Shown: positions 33,101 to 39,466, counted from the stretch's first letter. The stretch: 64,000 nucleotides of DNA from Streptomyces sp. AJS327 (GCF_013450295.1 NZ_SKBR01000001.1:1748501-1812500), one strand, 5' to 3'. Notes: generated by a model not told the origin, from the sequence alone. A program made the numbers and translations.

Positions 33101-33679
33101 CGGGCCGCCGAGGGGCCGATGGCAGCGTCCCGTATGGACGGCGGGCTGCGGGAGCAACTGGCAACGAGTCCGCCCGAGACGCGTGAACGGGCGCTGCTGG
33201 AACTCGTCCAGTCCCAGGCAGCCGCGGTTCTGCACCACAGTGCGGAGGCCATCTCGCCCGAGCAGTCCTTCCGCGAGATGGGGTTCGATTCCCTGACCGC
33301 GGTCGAGCTGCGCAACCGGATGAATGCGGCCACGGGGTTGCGCCTGCCGAGCACGATCATCTTCCGACACCCCACACCCGCCCAACTGGCCACGCGCATC
33401 CAGGAGGACCTCTTCCCACAGGAGGAGGTGCCCGAGCCGTCGGACCTGCTGGCAGCGTTCGACCGCCTGCACACCGTAGTGCGCGGCGCATCGCCCGAGG
33501 ACCGTGTGGCCTCCTCCGTCGCGGACAAGCTGCGACTCCTGCTCCGTGAGTTCGACGGAGCGGCGGTGGGGACGGGAACGGGTCCGGAGCCGGACATGCC
33601 GATCGCGGAGACGGAGTTGGTGCCCCTCGTGGACGACGAGGTGTTCGCTCTCATCGAGAAGGAGCTGGGGAACGAGTAG
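24152..33679 (+). CDS. Type I PKS, KSQ loading module plus module 1: KSQ-AT(mmal)-ACP-KS-AT(mal)-DH-ER-KR-ACP
   Basis: This 3175-residue synthase should start the chain. The protein enters the first KS after ~28 residues with no docking coil, as expected of a starter protein. The first KS has Gln186 in place of Cys (VDTGQSSSL), the KSQ form that decarboxylates the loaded extender. Its AT (Ser636, YASH 737-740) predicts methylmalonyl, hence a propionyl starter; the loading ACP has Ser981. Module 1: KS (Cys1215), AT (Ser1688 in GHSVGE, HGFH 1788-1791, malonyl), DH (His1986, Asp2156; HMVADGVILP has Asp at the usual Gly), ER (~2414-2720, Tyr2456 in LGMYPG, S type), KR (~2728-2915, LDD 2819-2821, Tyr2876, B1) and ACP (Ser3047), then a class 1-like docking tail. 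The ATG at 24152 has only a weak upstream purine run. The gene lies 98 bp after the thioesterase gene, against assembly order. It contains a TTA codon and a compositionally foreign AT segment. Confidence 0.94.
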   Translation: MTVDDMKDSTVPRRSVPARPDRAEEAAPVAVVGMACRLPGVESPEELWRLLRDGRTVVRETPPRRAEHAAGLTHGGFFDRIDAFDPEFFGISPREAAAMDPQQRLMLELAWEALEHAHIVPSTLRGARTAVFASALWDDYAELAHQRGGGALTPHTFTGTRRAMLANRVSHALGLGGPSMAVDTGQSSSLVAVHLACESLRRGEATTALAGGVNLIGGPGSTSTSARLGALSPGGRCRTLDAEADGYVRGEGGGVVVLKTLEQAVADGDTVYGVLRGSAVNNDGGGDALGVPSREGQAEVLRLAWEKSGLDPAHAQYVELHGTGTPTGDPVEAAALGATIGAGHDVGDPVRVGSVKTNVGHLEGAAGVIGLLKVLLSLRNRALPPSLHYSTAHPGIPLERLRLRVQTELAPWPTPDHQLVAGVSSFGLGGTNCHVVVTEAEHAEAETPSVAATPYDATHAKPLPWVLSGRSPQSLRDQAARLRTDLLAHPGRRPQDVGLTLATSRSRFAHRAVALGMNRRDLLDALERLAHDEPTVDVLQGVSGAGPDPVLVFPGQGPQWSGMGLELARSYPVFAAALKECEDALRPWVDWDLSTALSGDLSRVDVVQPALWSVMVALARLWRSFGVTPAAVVGHSQGEIAAAVIAGGLSLEDGARIAARRAQLIARRLAGQGAMASVALPPERVEERLAGLGDAVSVAAVNGPAATVISGEPEAVETLLAAWKEAGVRVGRVAVDYASHSAQVAQVAEELETELSDVRPRTCQTPMYSTLTGGLLSGEELDASYWVRNLRHTVRFSDAVTRLINEGNRLFVEVSSHPVLTLPIQEISEALREGGGTGAAAHSVGSLRRDHGQAEHFLTSLAQAHVRGADVDWTPAFGDAHTVDLPTYAFQRTRHWLPLGDAGTRAPVQQGPVHQEVPSETAWDEPVATGSVPGGLSAQSVDRQRAHVLDLVLRHAAAVLGYTDPSRVNGETTFRDAGFDSHMSVELRDRLGVATGLSLPSDLLFSFPTPTALAERLREESFGTAAEEAAVGTPAVGRPDTDDDAIAVVGMACRLPGGVRTPEDLWRLVEEETDAITAFPTDRGWDLTALAPEPGNDSTPGSRQGGFLHDAADFDAAFFGISPREALAMDPQQRVLLEVSWEALERAGIVPSTLKGSATGVFVGAMAQEYATRLDQAPEGFEGQLLTGTSNSVLSGRIAYSLGLQGPAITVDTACSSSLVALHLAAQALRQSDCSVALAGGVTIMSSPGMFMEFDKQGGLAADGRCKSFSAAADGTSWAEGVGMLVLERLSEARRQGHPVLAVVRGSAVNQDGASNGLTAPNEEAQEEVIRAALADARLSPSDVDAVEAHGTGTRLGDPIEVNALLATYGRGRSVERSLCLGSLKSNIGHAQAAAGVAGVIKMVMAMRAGVLPRTLHVDEPSAYVDWVGEPLELLVRARSWPGEGVRRAGVSSFGISGTNAHVILEGVSGGGVCDGGGVGSGVVGELSGAGAGAGAGAGAGAGAGGGVVPLVLSGRGVGGVRGQAGRLREFLGRGGGGCSLVDVGWSLAGTRSVLEDRAVVVGGDREALLEGLGVVAAGGEGVGVVSGGVGGGGGLVGLVFAGQGAQRLGMGRELYEAFGVFAEVWDEVCGVLDGLLPGSLREVVFGGDEGLLERTEWAQPALFAFEVALFRLLESWGVRPGVLAGHSVGEVAVAHVAGVLSLGDACVLVAARGRLMQGLPEGGAMVAVGVGEEEVLGVLAGCEGEVCVAAVNGPESVVVSGCVEAVLEVAGVFSARGVRTRRLGVSHGFHSSLVEPMLDEFRGVLEGLVFGEPVVPVVSSVTGRRAGAGDLASVEYWLRHARDCVRFFDVVVGLEGEGVGQVLEVGPDGSLSGLVVDGWGGSEGVVVASLGRRGRGEVESLLVGLAQSWVVGGEVDWRRVCAGGRRVDLPTYAFQRDRYWLDPTTTGGRGDNQSLLASAVALADSDGALLTTTLTCQAEPWLADHMVADGVILPGTAFVELALRAGDEVGCGRLDELILHAPLHLPERGGVQLQVAVRETEDDDPAGRRPFAVHARLADASTDAPWTCHATGTLTPSSGSRDEADPAPWPPEGAEPVPVDELYARLSVIGYSYGPAFQGLTTAWRRGAEVFAEVSLPTAQQQYAASYGIHPALLDACLHGALLDRLDRDTTRPALPFAWAGVELFATGAMAARVRVAPGKDEALSVDLADASGRPLASVQSLILREPIDEKGSAAAEGPARGLYRIGWSHTTTADAVATMPRSLCVLGKDVADLDDLPDPVPAHVVFPVADESDVRGTVVRVLHVVRRWLAGERFVGSSLVLALDGDSPAQAAAAGLVRTAQTEHPGRFVLAHVVHDPEYVVTARALGTSTEPEIRVTAEGRIALPRLVHPEDRAVRLSADGPWAISAGAEGTLDGLTALPVPDAAERLPVGHVRVAVRAAGLNFRDVLTALGMYPGESTIGIEGAGVITEVGPGVTSMAVGDRVMGLLPRAMGPTAVPDARSVVRMPDEWTFAQGAAVPVAFLTAWLGVVDGAKLTAGRRVLIHAATGGLGMAAVRLAQHVGAEVFATASPDKQPTLRELGLDDDHIASTRDLRFRERFLTVTDGEGVDVVMNTLAGEFTDASLDLLPRGGQFVEMGKTDIREPGTVAVDHPGVDYQLFDLMVEDPDRVAVALGDLVNLFATGALQPSPISVWDVRHAPEAFDTMRNARHQGKIVLTLPRPLDPAKTVLITGGTGTLGSLLARHLVSQHGARHLLLTSRHGAAAPGAEQLRAELVEAGAQVTVAACDAGDREALSEQLACIPADRPLGAVIHTAGVLDDAVVEALTDEQVERVLRAKTHSAENLDELTAGLDLEAFVLFSSVAGVLGTAGQANYAAANAALDALARRRCAQGLPAVSVNWGLWRQASGMTGHLDEQDVDRLARSGVAPLDSAEGLALFDAALAVGGPNVVAARLDMASLRQRAAANELPALFQGLVGTVRRRAAEGPMAASRMDGGLREQLATSPPETRERALLELVQSQAAAVLHHSAEAISPEQSFREMGFDSLTAVELRNRMNAATGLRLPSTIIFRHPTPAQLATRIQEDLFPQEEVPEPSDLLAAFDRLHTVVRGASPEDRVASSVADKLRLLLREFDGAAVGTGTGPEPDMPIAETELVPLVDDEVFALIEKELGNE
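24869..24871 (+). promoter_or_regulatory. In-frame TTA codon (bldA-type control point)
   Basis: This TTA codon is residue 240 of the loading/module 1 PKS, inside the KSQ domain (GRCRTLDAEADG). It is the second TTA I found in the cluster. It sits early in the gene that starts the chain, so lack of the bldA tRNA would block synthesis at the first step. Confidence 0.85.
28180..29945 (+). other. Compositionally atypical PKS segment spanning the malonyl AT
   Basis: Within gene 5, coding DNA changes abruptly to TTG leucine, GGT glycine, GTG valine and GCG alanine codons, giving very G/T-rich text. It returns to normal GC-ending codons at about 29945. The segment covers the last third of the module 1 KS (from the HGTGT motif), the KS-AT linker and the whole malonyl AT, stopping in the post-AT DLPTYAFQ linker. 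The reading frame is intact and the motifs are complete. The borders match places where natural AT exchanges are known to occur. I infer that this block was acquired by recombination. A shorter stretch of similar codon use lies in the gene 2 KS repeats (about 1630-1955 and 6016-6341). Confidence 0.85.
28616..28663 (+). repeat. Hexanucleotide tandem repeat (GGTGCT) x8 encoding Gly-Ala x8
   Basis: Eight perfect in-frame copies of GGTGCT encode a Gly-Ala run at residues 1489-1504 of gene 5, in the linker between KS and AT of module 1. All copies use the same two codons, so the tract probably expanded by slippage. It lies inside the compositionally atypical segment. Confidence 0.95.
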
Positions 33680-33948
33680 CTCCGTGCACGACGGACCCGG
33701 CGCACTTCCGTTCCAGGGAGGAGCGTCCGTTCGTCGCGCACCGCCTCCGGGCCCCGGGGAGCTGGCCGCGGGGACGTGGTTCGTGGTCGGCTTCGGCGTT
33801 CGCCGCTCATCCACCGGCCTGGATGTGCCGTCGCCCGCGTCTGCCGCTGGGTGCTCGGTGTCCCGGGAGAACGCCCTGGGGCCGGTGTCGGTCCCGGGCG
33901 GCGGCGGACGGGCCGCGGGCCGTGCCGTGTTCGGGGGTGGCGGTGCGG
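33680..33948. other. Convergent intergenic region between PKS cluster and catabolic operon
   Basis: These 269 bases separate the stop of the last PKS gene from the stop of the FAH-family gene on the other strand. I see no convincing gene and no clear strong hairpin. It is the boundary between the two accessory blocks. Confidence 0.6.
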
Positions 33949-34767
33949 TCAGTGGATCGGGGTGGAGACCGTGCCGAGTCCGTCGATCGTCACCTCGACC
34001 CGGTCGCCGGCCCCGAGGTACTGGCGCGGTGTGCGGGCGTGCCCCACCCCGCCGGGGGTTCCGGTCAGGATCAGGTCCCCGGGGTGGAGCGGGACCATGG
34101 TCGAGATGTAGGAGACCAGGTGTGCCGGGGTGAACAGCAGGTCAGCCAGGGCGTGTTCCTGTGTCGGCGTGCCGTTGACCGTGGTGCGCAGGGTCGCTGC
34201 GGCGGGGTCGAAGGAGTCGGCGGTGACCAGGTACGGGCCCACGGGGGTGGAGCGGGCCCAGATCTTGCCCTGGAGCCACTGGGCGGTGCGGTTCTGCCAG
34301 CCCCGCAGGGAGATGTCGTTGGCGACGGTGTAGCCGGCGATGTGGGTGTGCGCCGCGTCGTGGCTCACCCGGTACGCCGTGCGGCCGATGACGACGGCGA
34401 GTTCGCCCTCCCAGTCCATCGCGGGGTCCTCCGCGACGGTGCTGACCGGGTCGGCGGGACCGGTGAGGGTGTCGGCGAACTTCGCGAAGAGGGTGGGGAA
34501 CCGTGGGAGGTCCCGGCCCATCTCCGTGATGTGGGACGTGTAGTTGAGGCCCGCGCAGATGACCTTCGACGGGTTCGGTACGACGGTGTCGAGGTCGGTC
34601 CGGGTCAGGGGGTGGCTCGGGCCGGTCGCGTCGGCAGCGATCTCCCGCCAGTCGGCCTCGGCGAGCAGGGCGCCGACGTCGGTGTAGCCGGGGATTCGGG
34701 TGAGGGTGGTGTCGTCGAGGCGGGCCGCGCCGCGGCCGTCGGCGGTGCGTACGGTCGCGAGCCTCAT
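33949..34767 (-). CDS. Fumarylacetoacetate hydrolase (FAH) family protein, HpaG/decarboxylase-hydratase type
   Basis: This is a 272-residue FAH-fold enzyme, last gene of the nine-gene operon. Family members isomerise, decarboxylate, hydrate or hydrolyse ring-cleavage products using a divalent metal. The metal site is visible as Glu-x-Glu in MDWEGELAVVIG and the Asp of ANDISLRGWQ; the C-terminal LTGTPGGVGHARTP loop is also typical. The ATG at 34767 overlaps the stop of the flavin reductase gene by 4 bp (ATGA), which implies translational coupling. An upstream in-frame extension lies wholly inside the neighbour and was rejected. From context it acts on the oxo-acid formed after ring cleavage and deamination. 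Whether it is an isomerase, a decarboxylase or a hydratase is open. Confidence 0.88.
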   Translation of the reverse strand: MRLATVRTADGRGAARLDDTTLTRIPGYTDVGALLAEADWREIAADATGPSHPLTRTDLDTVVPNPSKVICAGLNYTSHITEMGRDLPRFPTLFAKFADTLTGPADPVSTVAEDPAMDWEGELAVVIGRTAYRVSHDAAHTHIAGYTVANDISLRGWQNRTAQWLQGKIWARSTPVGPYLVTADSFDPAAATLRTTVNGTPTQEHALADLLFTPAHLVSYISTMVPLHPGDLILTGTPGGVGHARTPRQYLGAGDRVEVTIDGLGTVSTPIH

Positions 34768-35306
34768 GCCGGGTTCCCCCGTCCGTCGCTCTCCCCGGCA
34801 AGGGAGCCCCATCTGCCCCGGTGGAAGAGGAGGGGACCGCTGTCGTCCGTGTGGCCGAAGGAGTGGACGAGGCCGAGGATCAGGACGTGGTCTCCACCGT
34901 CGTAGTCGGCCCACGGGGTGCACTGGAAGTAGGCGGGCGAACCGCTGATGCGTGGCGCGGAGTCGGGGGTGTCCTGGATCCACGGGACGTGGTGGGCGTC
35001 CTGGGGGCGGCCCGCGAACCGCATGGCGGTGGCGAGTTGGTCCTCCCCGAGGACGTTGACCGCGAAGGGCAGTCTGAGGAGGTATGGCAGGGCGCGCGAG
35101 GTGCGCTGGATGGAGACGAGGACGAGGGCGGGGTCCATCGACACCGAGGTGAACGAGTTCACGGTGACGCCGTGGTGGCGCCCTTCGGACCGGTAGGTGA
35201 GGACGATCACGCCGGTGGCGAAGTTGCCCAGGGCGTCGCGGAGTTGGCGGGCGTCGGGGGGCCGGACGGCGGTGCGGGGTGTCGCGTCGTGAACGGTGTC
35301 GGTCAT
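34764..35306 (-). CDS. Flavin reductase (HpaC-like), partner of the two-component monooxygenase
   Basis: This 180-residue protein has the FMN-binding split-barrel of NAD(P)H:flavin reductases (NFATGVIVLT and GVTVNSFTSVSMDPALVLVS). It should supply reduced flavin to the HpaB-type oxygenase encoded first in the operon. The chosen ATG has a GGAG box about 7 bp upstream, and the protein then begins near the family start. It lies 77 bp after the permease gene and overlaps the next gene by 4 bp. Reductase and oxygenase sit at opposite ends of the operon, which is unusual, since hpaB and hpaC are normally adjacent. Confidence 0.9.
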   Translation of the reverse strand: MTDTVHDATPRTAVRPPDARQLRDALGNFATGVIVLTYRSEGRHHGVTVNSFTSVSMDPALVLVSIQRTSRALPYLLRLPFAVNVLGEDQLATAMRFAGRPQDAHHVPWIQDTPDSAPRISGSPAYFQCTPWADYDGGDHVLILGLVHSFGHTDDSGPLLFHRGRWGSLAGESDGRGNPA

Positions 35307-35383
35307 GCCGGATCTCCGGGGAACGAGTCGCGGGTGGATACGGGTGGGCCGGGAGTCGGCGGGCGGACGGCTCCCGGCCCGGG

Positions 35384-36856
35384 TCAGTGCGCTTCGGTGC
35401 GCGCTTCGCCGCCGGTGGCGAAGGTGGTCGCGGTGCCTTCGGGTAGCCATGCGCGCAGCACCGGGTAGAGGACGATGGCCAGCACGAGGGAGATGAGGAA
35501 GCCGAGCGCGAAGACGTCGGTGGCCATCAGGACGACGCCGACGGCGGCGGATATGAGGAGGGTGAGCACTCCGGCCCAGTTCCAGTTCTCCACGCGGTGG
35601 GTGGCGCTGTCGAAGCGGGTCCGGCGGACCAGGTAGTAGTCGGCGATCATGACGCCGCACATACCGAGGGTCATCGCGCCGAGGTAGGCGAGGTACTCGC
35701 TGAACTTGCCGAGGATACCGGCGGCGATCATGGCGAGGGCGATGAGGTTTCCGACGATCACCATGGAAGCCCGGCCGGGCTTGCGTCCGGTGAGGGCGTC
35801 GATGAGGTTGACCAGTGACAGGGAGCCCGAATAGGCGTTGATGGCCTGGGCCTTAGCCTGTGCGGCGTAGATGGTGACGAAGCCTATCCAGGCCGCGAAG
35901 ATGACGAAGAAGGCGCCGGTGTTCTCCATGACGAAGGCGTTTCCGCTGGCGGTGGCGGCCTCGCGGGTCATGCCCGCGTTCTCGGCCATCAGGTGGTCGA
36001 CGACGCGGGGCATGCCGCCGATCATGACGAGGGAGCCGAGCACGGTCATCACGATGTTCTGGGTGACCGGTCCGGCCACGGCCAGGACGGTCACGTCGCG
36101 GCGGGTGCGGCAGTAGCGGGCGAAGTCGGTGGTGACCAGGGCGATGGTGCCGGCGGTGGCGCCCATCACCGATATCGCGGACTCGTACCTGGCCCACAGG
36201 CCCCCCGGGACCACCCCCTCGTAGGTGAAGACGTCCATCGGGCTGGCGCCCTGCACGACGTAGATGTCGATGATCATGTAGATCGTGACGAGGAGGGTGA
36301 TGGCGGTGAGGGCGCCGGTGGCGCGCAGGGCGAGCTTGAGTCCGAAGATGGCCAGCGCGATCCACGCCAGGGTCATGAGTCCGTAGAGGAGGATGCGCCA
36401 GGTCCATGAGTCGGGCACGTCGAACATGAGGAGGGTGCCCTGGTAGAGCAGCGCGGACTCCATGGCGAGGAAGCCCAGGATCATGAAGACGAAGATGACG
36501 GAGCCGATCGCCGAGCCCTTGAAGCCGAATCCGAAGAACCGGGAGGTGAGCGTGGACGACATCCCGGTGGCGTGGGCCATCCGTCCGAGCGCCTTGCCGA
36601 GGGCGACGCCGAGCACCGCTACCAGAACACCGACGATCATGCCGACGGTGAAACCGGCGAGGACCACGGTGAAGCCGGCGATGGCGAAGACGACGAGCGC
36701 GGTGGCGACACTGACGGGGCTGAGGGCCAGTTGGTAGCCGCTGCGGCGCTCGGCCTCGGGCACGCTGACCAGTGCGTGGTCCTCGGCCGCGGCGGCCAGG
36801 GAGGAGTCGGCCGGCCCGGCGGGGGCGGGGCCGGGAGTGCTGGTGTGTGGAGTCAC
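35384..36856 (-). CDS. NCS1-family (cytosine/purine/allantoin-type) permease
   Basis: This 490-residue integral membrane protein has about 12 hydrophobic segments, the layout of nucleobase:cation symporter-1 transporters. Recognisable family blocks include the ADYYLVRR segment near residue 420 and a long central loop. NCS1 members import nucleobases, hydantoins, allantoin or related N-heterocycles with H+ or Na+. In this operon it probably imports the substrate, hinting at a small nitrogen-containing ring compound. The substrate cannot be read from sequence. It follows the RidA gene after 108 bp. Confidence 0.88.
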   Translation of the reverse strand: MTPHTSTPGPAPAGPADSSLAAAAEDHALVSVPEAERRSGYQLALSPVSVATALVVFAIAGFTVVLAGFTVGMIVGVLVAVLGVALGKALGRMAHATGMSSTLTSRFFGFGFKGSAIGSVIFVFMILGFLAMESALLYQGTLLMFDVPDSWTWRILLYGLMTLAWIALAIFGLKLALRATGALTAITLLVTIYMIIDIYVVQGASPMDVFTYEGVVPGGLWARYESAISVMGATAGTIALVTTDFARYCRTRRDVTVLAVAGPVTQNIVMTVLGSLVMIGGMPRVVDHLMAENAGMTREAATASGNAFVMENTGAFFVIFAAWIGFVTIYAAQAKAQAINAYSGSLSLVNLIDALTGRKPGRASMVIVGNLIALAMIAAGILGKFSEYLAYLGAMTLGMCGVMIADYYLVRRTRFDSATHRVENWNWAGVLTLLISAAVGVVLMATDVFALGFLISLVLAIVLYPVLRAWLPEGTATTFATGGEARTEAH

Positions 36857-36964
36857 GGTGTGTGTCCTGTCGTTGAGAACCCTTGGGGGAGCCCGCGGGT
36901 GGGGTGGGTGCCCGCGGTCAAGGTCCGTGGCCGGGCCGGCCGGCCCGCTGCGACTGACCGTTCG

Positions 36965-37366
36965 TCAGCCGCGGCTACAGCCCGCTACGGCGACGGCCTC
37001 GATCTCGACGAGGAGTTCGGGCTTGGCGAGGGCGGCGACCTCGACCAGGGAGCAGGCGGGGAAGTCGCCCGTGAAGAACTCCCGGCGGGCCTTCCAGACC
37101 AGGTGGTTGTCGCTCATGTCGGTGACGAAGATCGTCATCTTGACCACGTCGTCCATCGCGGCGTCCGCCGCCTCGACGAGGTCCCTGATCTTCTGGAAGA
37201 CGGTCCTGGCCTGCTCGTACGCGGTGTCGCCGAGGACGGTCTCACCGTCGTCGCCGCGTGCGGTCATGCCCGAGACGAAGATCTGGCCGTCGACGCGGAG
37301 ACAGTTGGACCACATCCCGTCGGCCGGTTCGCGGACGGCGGCGGACTGGATTCGCTGCTTCTTCAT
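36965..37366 (-). CDS. RidA/YjgF/UK114 family protein, possible enamine/imine deaminase
   Basis: This 133-residue RidA-fold protein shows the family blocks GQIFVSGMTARG, VVKMTIFVTDM and CSLVEVAALAKPELLVEIEAVA; the Glu in LVEIEA is the usual conserved acid. RidA proteins hydrolyse reactive enamines and imines, and the 2-aminomuconate deaminases of aminophenol and nitrobenzoate catabolism belong to this family. The canonical RidA arginine block is not obvious (the Cys-Ser-Leu-Val-Glu segment stands there), so a substrate-specific deaminase is more likely than general RidA. It sits just after the ALDH gene in the operon. Confidence 0.88.
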   Translation of the reverse strand: MKKQRIQSAAVREPADGMWSNCLRVDGQIFVSGMTARGDDGETVLGDTAYEQARTVFQKIRDLVEAADAAMDDVVKMTIFVTDMSDNHLVWKARREFFTGDFPACSLVEVAALAKPELLVEIEAVAVAGCSRG

Positions 37367-37418
37367 GGTGCGGTGCTTTCTCGTGGGAGGCGTCGGGGAC
37401 TTCCGCGGGTGCTCAGCG

Positions 37419-38969
37419 TCAGAGGCTGATGCGGCTGTCCCAGGCGGAGGTTCCGCCCCAGTTCACGCAGACGCTCTGGCGGCGGGCGAAGCCCTTCCAG
37501 GCGTCGGAACCGGCCGTGCGGCCGCCGCCGGTCTCCTTCTCACCGCCGAAGGCGGAGCCGACGTCGGCGCCGGTGGTCCCCATGTTGACGCGGACGATGC
37601 CGCAGTCACTGCCGCGGGCCGACAGGAACGTCTCGATGTGGGTGACGTTGGTGCTGTGCATCCCCGACGCCAGCCCCTGGGCTACGTCGTTGTGGATGGC
37701 GATGGCCTCGTCGAGGTCCTCGTAGGTCAGGACGGAGACGATCGGGACGAAGGTCTCCTCCTGGGCGATGGCGAAGTGCGGCTGGACGCCGGTGACGATG
37801 GTCGGCTCGACGTACAGACCGGGGCGGTCGATGACCCCGCCGCCGTGGACGACGGTGGCACCGTCCTTCTCCGCCTGGGCGAGGACGTTCCGGAAGTCCT
37901 CCACGGCCCGCCGGTCGATGAGCGGGCCGACGACGGTGCCCGGGTCACGCGGGTCGCCGACGGCTATCTGGTCGAAGGACCGCTTCATCAGCTCGACCAG
38001 CCGGTCGGCGATGCTGTGGTGGGCGATGACGCGGCGGGTACTGGTGCAGCGCTGGCCGGTGGTGCCGACGACGCCGAACGTGAGTGCTTTCGCGGCGAGT
38101 TCGAGGTCGGCCGTCTCGTCGACGAGGCAGCCGTTGTTGCCCGAGCACTCCAGCTGGTAACGGCGGCCGAGGGTGGAGCCGACGATCTCGGCGACCTTCC
38201 TGCCGACCCGGGTGGAGCCGGTGAAGGAGACCATGTCGACGCGGGCGTCCGCGACCAGCCTCTCCGCGAGGGTGTCGTCGTCGGGGATGAAGAGGGAGAA
38301 GACGCCCCGCGAGTCCGTCTCAGCGGCCGCCCGGTTGACGATCTTCTGGATGGCGACGGCGGTCAGGGGGACCTTCGGGCTGGGCTTCCAGATCACCGTG
38401 TTGCCGGCGATCGCGGACAGGAACCCGTTCTGCGCCCAGACGGCGGCGGGGAAGTTGTACGCGCTGATCAGGCCGACGACGCCGAGCGGCAGCCACTGGT
38501 CGTACATGCGGTGGTCGACCCGCTGGGACTGCTGGGTGAAGCCGTACATCATGCGGGCCTGACCGGCGGCCAGAGTGGACATGTCGACCGCTTCGCGGAG
38601 TTCACCCCTGGCCTCCATGATCGACTTGCCGGTGTCCAGGCAGACGATCGCGGCGAGGTCGTCGAGGTTCTCCTCGATGAGCTGGCCGATGCGGCGCACG
38701 AACTCGCCGCGCCTCGGCGCGGGCACCGCACGCCAGCTCTTCTGACGCTCCACGGCGGCCGAGACGAGGGCCTCGTAGTCAGCGGCGTCGGAGGCGGAGA
38801 TCCGGCCGACGATCTCGCCGTCGGCTGGGCACACCGCCTCGATGACCGGTCGGCCCTCGACTGGGCCCCAGCCGAGGGAGTCCGCGTACGTACCGGAGTG
38901 CGGGTGGTCGAGGCCGAGGGTGGCCAGGACCGAGGCGGTGTCGAACAGGGGCTTGGTGGCCTCGGACAT
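37419..38969 (-). CDS. Aldehyde dehydrogenase, ALDH7 (piperideine-6-carboxylate / aminoadipate semialdehyde) type
   Basis: This 516-residue NAD(P)+-dependent dehydrogenase should oxidise a semialdehyde to the acid. The catalytic Cys lies in TTGQRCTSTRR and the general base Glu in YQLECSGNN; the cofactor motif is FTGSTRVGRKV. The C-terminal blocks GSAFGGEKETGGGRTAGSDA and RRQSVCVNW mark the ALDH7 (antiquitin-like) subgroup rather than the HpaE group expected in 4-hydroxyphenylacetate degradation. Two ATGs are adjacent; the second (38969) is better placed because the AGGAG box then has 5-bp spacing (2 bp for the first). ALDH7 enzymes act on amino-semialdehydes that equilibrate with cyclic imines, consistent with a nitrogenous intermediate and the RidA neighbour. 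Confidence 0.92.
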   Translation of the reverse strand: MSEATKPLFDTASVLATLGLDHPHSGTYADSLGWGPVEGRPVIEAVCPADGEIVGRISASDAADYEALVSAAVERQKSWRAVPAPRRGEFVRRIGQLIEENLDDLAAIVCLDTGKSIMEARGELREAVDMSTLAAGQARMMYGFTQQSQRVDHRMYDQWLPLGVVGLISAYNFPAAVWAQNGFLSAIAGNTVIWKPSPKVPLTAVAIQKIVNRAAAETDSRGVFSLFIPDDDTLAERLVADARVDMVSFTGSTRVGRKVAEIVGSTLGRRYQLECSGNNGCLVDETADLELAAKALTFGVVGTTGQRCTSTRRVIAHHSIADRLVELMKRSFDQIAVGDPRDPGTVVGPLIDRRAVEDFRNVLAQAEKDGATVVHGGGVIDRPGLYVEPTIVTGVQPHFAIAQEETFVPIVSVLTYEDLDEAIAIHNDVAQGLASGMHSTNVTHIETFLSARGSDCGIVRVNMGTTGADVGSAFGGEKETGGGRTAGSDAWKGFARRQSVCVNWGGTSAWDSRISL

Positions 38970-39040
38970 CATCTCTCCTGGTGTGGTCGGTGGGCGGAGG
39001 GTGGGAACGCCCGGGAGGAGCGGGTGGAGGGCGGTGCCCG

Positions 39041-39463
39041 TCAGTCCTTGGCGAGGAAGTCGCCGATGGTTTCCTCGGTGTGGTACTCGGGCTTCTCGTA
39101 GTAGTGCGGACCGTCGTAGATCTCGATGAGGCGGCTGGGCTCGTGGGCCAGGGTGGGGCCGTGGGGGTGGTCCTTGGGGTTCATGTAGAAGGAACCGGGG
39201 CGCAGCCGGAGACCGGAGTCGGTGTACTCGTAGTCGCCTTCGAGGCAGTACATGAACTGGTTCGAGGCGTGGGTGTGCCGGGTGGGGATGGTGCCGCCCC
39301 TCTCGTACTCGAGGAGGGCGATGCTGGCGCCGGTCTCGGCGTTCTTGTGCAGGAAGTACTGGCGGAAGCCGTAGTCCGGGTAGTCGATCCACCGGTCCTC
39401 GTCGAGGTTGTCCGGGTGGATCAGGACTTCGAGGGACGCCAGGGTCTCGGGGTTGATGTCCAT
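39041..39463 (-). CDS. Small single-domain cupin
   Basis: This 140-residue protein has one cupin barrel. The metal-binding block is IPTRHTHASNQFMYCLEGDY (two His, Gln, Tyr/Glu positions) and the second motif includes HPHGPTLAHEP. Small cupins of this kind are metal-dependent dioxygenases, isomerases or decarboxylases. I cannot assign a reaction. It is shorter than 3-hydroxyanthranilate dioxygenase. It lies 3 bp after the aldolase gene and before ALDH, so it may act on the ring-cleavage product. Confidence 0.8.
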   Translation of the reverse strand: MDINPETLASLEVLIHPDNLDEDRWIDYPDYGFRQYFLHKNAETGASIALLEYERGGTIPTRHTHASNQFMYCLEGDYEYTDSGLRLRPGSFYMNPKDHPHGPTLAHEPSRLIEIYDGPHYYEKPEYHTEETIGDFLAKD

Positions 39464-39466
39464 CGT

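Noticed and set aside
36837..39101. Plus-strand open frame of ~750 codons opposite RidA and ALDH
   Set aside because: The opposite strand encodes both enzymes with intact catalytic motifs; the plus translation is unstructured.
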